64,000 bases of DNA. Source: Bradysia coprophila. Taxonomy: Eukaryota; Arthropoda; Insecta; Diptera; Sciaridae. Of this stretch, positions 58,801 through 64,000 are shown piece after piece (position 1 is the first letter of the stretch; every line of letters begins with the position of its first letter). Below the pieces are notes generated by a model. The model was not told the origin of the DNA, did no database searches, and saw only the letters and a list, made by a program, of their open reading frames with translations. The translations under genes were made by a program, and so were the position numbers. The stretch is taken from assembly GCF_014529535.1 (NCBI RefSeq), contig NW_023503493.1, positions 20,616,001 through 20,680,000 of the forward strand, given 5' to 3'.

Positions 58801-61439
58801 AAATTAATTTCGTTAAAAATTTATTTACAATTCCCTCAGCTAAATTGATGCAGTTATTATACTAAAATGAAATGGTCGATTAGTCTTTTAATTAATTATT
58901 CGACCTATGCATTTTGTATCACGCTCCTTACACTTACACACGAATTATATTACACAGCTTTTAATCTCATTGTCAGTACCTTGCTATTAAAAGTAAATTC
59001 CGTTTTTTTTTCATTAGAATTTTTTCTGTTGTTATTGTATGTACGTCTTCTCCAGCTGGTATTTTGTTTACCCGTCATCCTGAGTCTGTATATAAAAGAA
59101 AATTGCTTACAATTTTTCTCGGCAATTTGCATTTCACCTTTTACGAACGTGAGGCGTATAATCGCTATACATTAGCTGTATTAATATCAGAGTTTATCAA
59201 GGCTGATAAATTTAACTGGCCGATAAACTGAAAAATATCAAGACCGAACCTAAATTTTGTCATAAAAATATTTTGGACAGTAAAATAAATTGAGTGCACC
59301 CCGTGCACCCTGTAGTTCAAAGTTCGCCGAGTTATTTCGGTTTTTTCGTATTCTGAGTACCTAAACAAAAATGTGCAGGATTTACTTATGTTACCATTAC
59401 ACGTCATTAAAAACCAAATACCCAAAAAATTGACAAATTACTTTTGACACTTTTGAAATACCCTATAAAAAAGTGCACTCTAGTTCTTGAAGTTTTTGAC
59501 CGATTTAAATTTTTTTAAAGCGTAAAGTATAGGATTGAACCTCCAACTTCCACCATTTTTTTGCCCATTTTGGATGTTTTTGTCAACAAAAAAATTATTC
59601 TAAAAAAAATTGAACATTTAAGAATATTTTACAGCTTATTCCACATCGACATCTGTTTGGAAATTGGCATGAAAATTCAGTGAAGCCGAAGTGACTTAAC
59701 TGCCGCTCCTGACGGAACGAGTGAGCTGCCGGAGTTGCCTTGCCCCTGATGATTTTGGAATCAGCATTCCATACAGATCATAATAAAATCATAAAATCAT
59801 TTTTACCTTAATTTGCACTCTTTCAATTCCTATAAATTTACATGCCACGATGGTCGATAGTTTTGATGCGGATCACTACAAATTATACAAAGTTCGGTAA
59901 GGTCAATAAAATTTATCCTCAAATAAAATCCATTTATTTGCTATTATTATGAACATTATAAACATTAACTTTGCTTTTGTTTTGCAATTAGAGTGTTACA
60001 GAAAAAGAAAAGAAAAACGACGAGTCGTGTTTACAATTTAATTTATGTTTTGATTTATGGCATACGAAAGGACGTTTTTACCTGCATATAATAAAATTTA
60101 ATACGGCACTTTCAAATTACACCGGTAAATTTGACACAGCACTTTGTTTAATATTGCATGCACAAAATAATAAATTACTGGTGGAAAAATTCTACTCGAA
60201 CCTCGAAAGTCAGATTGTGCCAGATGTCATTTCTCTTTCACATTATGCAACATAGTGCAATGTACAATTTTACAGTTGATTATTGGCCACACACCGGACA
60301 ATTATTATGGAATCCATAATATGCACATAACGATCACGAACTTTTAAAACAAATTACCAACACCGATACTATTTCAGTGGACAGTAGCAGTGAAAATAGA
60401 TCTATGATTGCGTTAGATTTCTATTTTTAAGTTTTTTAAGTATACTTTAATACATTAAGTTAAACAAAAAATGAAAATTGACCACATTAGAGTCAAGTAG
60501 TATTTCAGCAAAAATTAACTTTTCGCAGAGTGGGTCGAGCAGATAAGTCTTTGTGATAAAAATGCAATCTTATTCAAGTATGTGTGTTGCAATTCTAAAA
60601 TAAAACGTTGTGTTAGTTGTAAAATATTTATGAAAAGAAGGGTTATTGCACTTTTCATCTCGTGCATAAAAATTGTCATAAAATAAATAATAGTTTCGTG
60701 CGATATATTTTTCCAGCCAGTAGCTGCCCTATAACCATCATTTATTTGTGTGTATAGTGGAACCAAAAAAAGGAAAAAGTAAAGTTGTCTGTTAAAGTAA
60801 AATGGTTATTAAAAGTTTTTTTTAAAGACAATATGGGGTGAAATAACATTATACATTATCCGAAGGTGATGGAGATATCAGTAAAGAAATGGTGGCGGAA
60901 CAGATTTTTGATTTCATAGACATTTTTTCTCCTTCACCCACAGGATCATTTATTTCAATCAATCAATAAACTAAATTTTGAATGTATTTTTCAAGTCCTA
61001 ACTTACGAAATATTCTTGTGTCCACATCAAAGCTCTAAAGTTTTTTTCTATTAAAATTTTTCGAAGGAACGGGCTTTGAGTAGAAAACGCTATTTGGTTA
61101 GATTAATTCACCAATAGTTCTGATGTCGCCATAAATTTTTTTGATTTTTCGAACTCACATTTTTTGGACAAGAATAATTTACGTGTAAAAAATGCGGGAA
61201 CACCTAGAGTGGATATCTGGATATTTTTAGCGACATGCGAATATCATGAAATATGTACCTAGATTTCACCTTCACTTAGCTCCTGGAACGATCTGGAAGT
61301 TCATCACGCGATCGCTTTAATCACTAAAACCTGCACTAAGTGGTCTGGTCTTTGTCGACATCACAATAATAGCCATTTCTAAAACGTTTATATAAAAATA
61401 TCGAGGGGTGACGCACTTCCATTTAATCCATTAAATCAA
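55803..61439. other. Gene-free AT-rich stretch, 5.6 kb
   Basis: No supported gene. 55,860-55,940 has a direct repeat of AGAAATCGAAAAAAAAA with GGGAAAGG. Hydrophobic frames at 57250-57612 and 58867-59175 (plus), and an exon-like segment at 58168-58330 (minus, between CTTTTCAG and GTACGCG), could be scraps of membrane receptors but are not recognisable. A CACACTCACACACTCACACA run is at about 56803. Confidence 0.4.
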
Positions 61440-62438
61440 TTTAATGTGTAGGCATCCTGTACGTTGTATTTACATTGTCTGCGATGAGAATGTAAATGAA
61501 ACTTACATGTGAGGTTTTTCGATGATTTACATGCTATGCGCGATCATTTACATGCGCTGGTCGGAAATTTTTCGATGATTTTGTTTATGTTTTCACTTCA
61601 CACAAACCACGATATAAATTGGAATCTACACAGGCAGAACTACTTTTTGGTACACGTGCCATCGATAACATTAGGAAAACACTCAGAGCCGGATTAACCC
61701 ATGGGCAAAGTGGGCCCGGCCCAGGGCGCTGGGAAATAGGGGCGCTTAGAAATTAAATTTTCTCGACAATTTCACGTTCAACATAAGTCATGCACAAATC
61801 AACGTCGATTAAAAAAAATCGCACTCGCTTCGCTTGCATCTGTACATTACATTCATGGGGTAAATGTGAGCTACAAGAAATGCATATATACATCTAACTT
61901 GATATTTTTGAATAATACACGCACATCGACTAACCCAAGGCTGTTCGTATTTGGTTATTTAAAGCGTTTTTATGATGGTCCTGCTTTAGAAAAGTTGAAC
62001 TTTGAGGCTTCTGGCTGAAGACACTATAAATAATTTTCAATAACCATTCCATTGCTTCATTTTCGTCAGCCGCCGGTGATAGTCGGATGATGGAAAGCTT
62101 TTAGCTCATTAGGAATTTTCGAAAATTTTGTAAATTCCTCATGAGCTGAAACCTGCTCATGATCGCCGGACAACGGAAGTTTGGAACAAATAAAGCAGCT
62201 GGAAAAGCTGCAGAACAAATCCGTTTCCGCCCATTGAAAATTGTTCATGGCATATATTCGCGATTTTTTTTGTCGAAATCCAAGGCCAATTACCTAAATT
62301 TCAAGATCTAACACTTTCAGAGTGAAGACAAAGGATCATTCTAGAGTGCCCTAAACTTCAACACTTTTGGGATCCCGAGTCCTAGATCCTTGAAATTGCT
62401 TCAACGCAAGTCGTTTTTTCCGAATCATGACCTTACCC

Positions 62439-62648
62439 AACGCACTGCTCCTAGCATGAACATAAGAAATATTTGGAGGCTGATGAAGTCACAGTAGGCA
62501 CTGCGTTTCTTTCGTGAAGATAGGTGACTTGTTTTAGTTGTGTGAGTTCAAACACACAATACAATCAATCTTAAGCGGTAGCTCTCATCACAAAAGCCTC
62601 CAAATTCGACGTTTGTCAAAGTAGTGTTCATGCTAGGAGCAGTGCGTT
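62439..62648. repeat. Inverted repeat within the hAT element
   Basis: AACGCACTGCTCCTAGCATG on the left, CATGCTAGGAGCAGTGCGTT on the right; a second paired block is TTTGGAGGCT / AGCCTCCAAA. About 210 bp in all; a MITE nested inside the hAT. Confidence 0.8.
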
Positions 62649-62766
62649 GCCTTACCAAGTAGAGTAAATCTCGCAATATAATGAAACTGTAACAGTATCA
62701 CAAATATTGTGTCAAAAATTCACGTTTTTTTCTTGGTTTTTCCTCACAACGCGTTCATGTTCTAGC

Positions 62767-62960
62767 GATCTTCCAAGGGAAGTGAAAAGTGAGAATAATG
62801 AGAGGACATTCGAGTGTAAATTGAAAGAACACCTGAATGAAACTATAGAATTGTGATGTAAATTTGAATTGTAGTGTTCATTTTTCAATGTCTGTGATTG
62901 TGGAACTTTGTATTTGAAAATAGCTATTTGCTAAATAAATTTGTTTGATTTGATTTGTTC
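62767..62960 (+). pseudogene. 3' tail fragment of a non-LTR retrotransposon
   Basis: One frame reads DLPREVKSENNERTFECKLK then EHLNETIEL and a stop at 62854-62856. This is the usual end of Jockey/CR1-like reverse transcriptases ('LP…R…FK..LK..L'). The 3' end carries AATAAA followed by a TTTGATTTGATTTG tail, a typical short-repeat terminus. Only the last 30 codons and 3' tail remain. Confidence 0.45.
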
Positions 62961-63626
62961 TTCAAGAAGAATTTCAAGAAAAAATTGTTTCGGATTCATT
63001 CTACAAACTTCAAACTTAAAATCCCGAAAAATACGAGCGAAACCTTTTTATAACTTTACTTGATTTTTGTTTGTGGGAAAGTTTTGCGAATTAATCACGA
63101 AAACTCTGGTTATATCATTTATCTCTCATTCATATATGGTTATATGTTATCATAAGCTTGCCACCTCGCCTCGCTCGCCGTTTCTAACTACACATTACTT
63201 AGAAAATAATATTCTTGAGGAAATGTTGAAAACATTTTATTTGATTTGGTTGACAATGTAGGAAACATTGTTTCCGAAACAATTTCTTTAATAAATTTTT
63301 CATGCGGCGCTGCAAGGCTCATTGCCCAGGGCGCTGTAAATGCTAATCCGGCCCTGAAAACACTAAATACACACTGAATTTATAGTTTAAAACAACAAAA
63401 TCAACAATTTTGCACTGAAACTGAGAATGACAACAACAAAGAAGTCAATTAAATATAGCCGAAATGGCGTGCACATCCGATGACTACTAAATGAAAATGA
63501 AATTTTAGTTCAAAATGGTTAGAAGTGGAAAGGTTCCAAAATGCTGTTTTATGCAAAATTGTTTCGTAGTTTTCATCTTAGACAATGTAAATACAACGCA
63601 CAGGATGCCTACACATTAAAGAACAG

Positions 63627-63744
63627 TACAGAAGAGCCTATGTGAATGAGTAATACATGTGTGCGAAATTAGGCGGTTCGCCTTCGGCTCACACGCCGCA
63701 AACATCGCACACATGTATTACTCATTTACATAGGCTCTGCTGTA
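63627..63744. repeat. Hairpin with CGCCTTCGGCTC apex
   Basis: TACAGAAGAGCCTATGTGAA on the left and its near complement (TTACATAGGCTCTGCTGTA) on the right; inner stem GAGTAATACATGTGTGCGA / TCGCACACATGTATTACTC without mismatch; apex GGCGGTTCGCCTTCGGCTCACACGCC. Confidence 0.85.
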
Positions 63745-63771
63745 ATCTACTATTAATCCATTTAATCCAAT

Positions 63772-64000
63772 TTTTAGACCCGTACGAAGTACTGGGGTCT
63801 TATAGGTTTACGCATACGTTTGTAACACGTCGAATTGGACTCCCTGAGTAAGGGAAAACCTATTGTGGTTGTCTAGAGATGCCAAATCCGCGAAAAAAAA
63901 AAATGTCCGTCTGTCCGTCTGTCCGTCTGTCTGTCTGCACGATAACTTGAGTAAAACGCATCCGATTTTGAAAATTCTTTTTTTTCCCGTTTGGTAATGT
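63772..64000 (-). mobile_element. Repeat related to 'AGCCCCGTAC', divergent copy C, cut by the window end
   Basis: Begins with TTTTTAGACCCGTACGAAGT and the terminal hairpin AGACCC...GGGGTCT, then CTTATAGG, a TCCGTCTG microsatellite (about 63905-63940), and the block AACTTGAGTAAAACGCATCC that parallels ATCTTGAGTAAATCAAATCC of copy B. Same layout as copy B's start but clearly a different subfamily. Confidence 0.7.

Larger units (their letters stand above)
61684..63356. mobile_element. Non-autonomous hAT-type element, 1,673 bp, perfect 8-bp target duplication
   Basis: Left end CAGAGCCGGATTAACC, right end complement CAGGGCCGGATTAGCA. AAAACACT is directly repeated at 61676-61683 and 63357-63364, the 8-bp duplication of hAT insertions. 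No transposase frame. It has swallowed other repeats: a hairpin at 62439-62648 and a retroelement tail at about 62767-62960. It splits the element at 61440-63620, so it is younger than that. Confidence 0.8.
61440..63620. mobile_element. Inverted-repeat element, host of a nested hAT
   Basis: TTTAATGTGTAGGCATCCTG then TRCGTTGTATTTACATTGTC lies at 61440 and, complemented, ends at 63620: about 38-bp inverted ends. Without the nested hAT the element would be about 0.5 kb. TTAA lies at the outer edge of both ends, which would fit a piggyBac-type target site, but the terminal bases are not typical of piggyBac and no transposase is present. Confidence 0.65.

Overview
The window looks like nuclear DNA of an insect, most probably a dipteran. 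It is strongly AT-rich, and real genes are small and split by short GT-AG introns (60-81 bp in the best gene). The start contexts and TATA plus initiator promoters are fly-like. There are insect cuticle-type secreted proteins and a DD41D mariner transposase. I cannot name the species. Only about seven protein genes can be supported; most of the 64 kb is mobile and repeat DNA, much of it palindromic.

Layout: 1-2438 (minus) is the 5' part of a large coiled-coil golgin-like gene. 4361-5566 (plus) is a six-exon LigB-type extradiol dioxygenase (4,5-DOPA dioxygenase-like). 5.7-8.0 kb is repeats, including copy A of a 1.6 kb repeat family. 8.1-9.2 kb (minus) holds a possible micropeptide gene and a multi-pass membrane protein gene. 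10.6-15.0 kb is a nested foldback plus copy B of the same repeat family, inverted. 16858-18760 (minus) is a secreted cuticle-type protein with a TATA promoter. 20.2-21.8 kb is a palindrome island. 22147-22761 (plus) encodes a probable tandem winged-helix protein. 23.1-24.0 kb is a dead non-LTR retroelement between 20-bp direct repeats. 24.8-27.2 kb is a composite foldback with a 1.5 kb palindrome. 30349-31040 (minus) is a small secreted His/Ser-rich protein.

34.0-39.3 kb carries more palindrome islands, a MITE and an AT-rich element. 40119-45057 is a complete 4.9 kb mariner-type transposon with an intact 356-residue transposase and a roughly 2 kb 31-bp minisatellite inside it. 45.4-47.4 kb is the largest palindrome island. 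53609-55802 (minus) is a broken gene with the C-terminal RuvC hallmark of TnpB/Fanzor proteins. 61.4-63.6 kb is a hAT element with a perfect 8-bp target duplication nested in another inverted-repeat element. The window ends in a third, divergent repeat with the same terminal hairpin as copies A and B.

The genes do not form a pathway together. The unifying feature is structural: a dispersed, modular set of palindromes whose stems differ between places but whose order and apical motifs recur. This, the Fanzor-like relic, the minisatellite-bearing mariner and the intron-bearing dioxygenase are the best leads.
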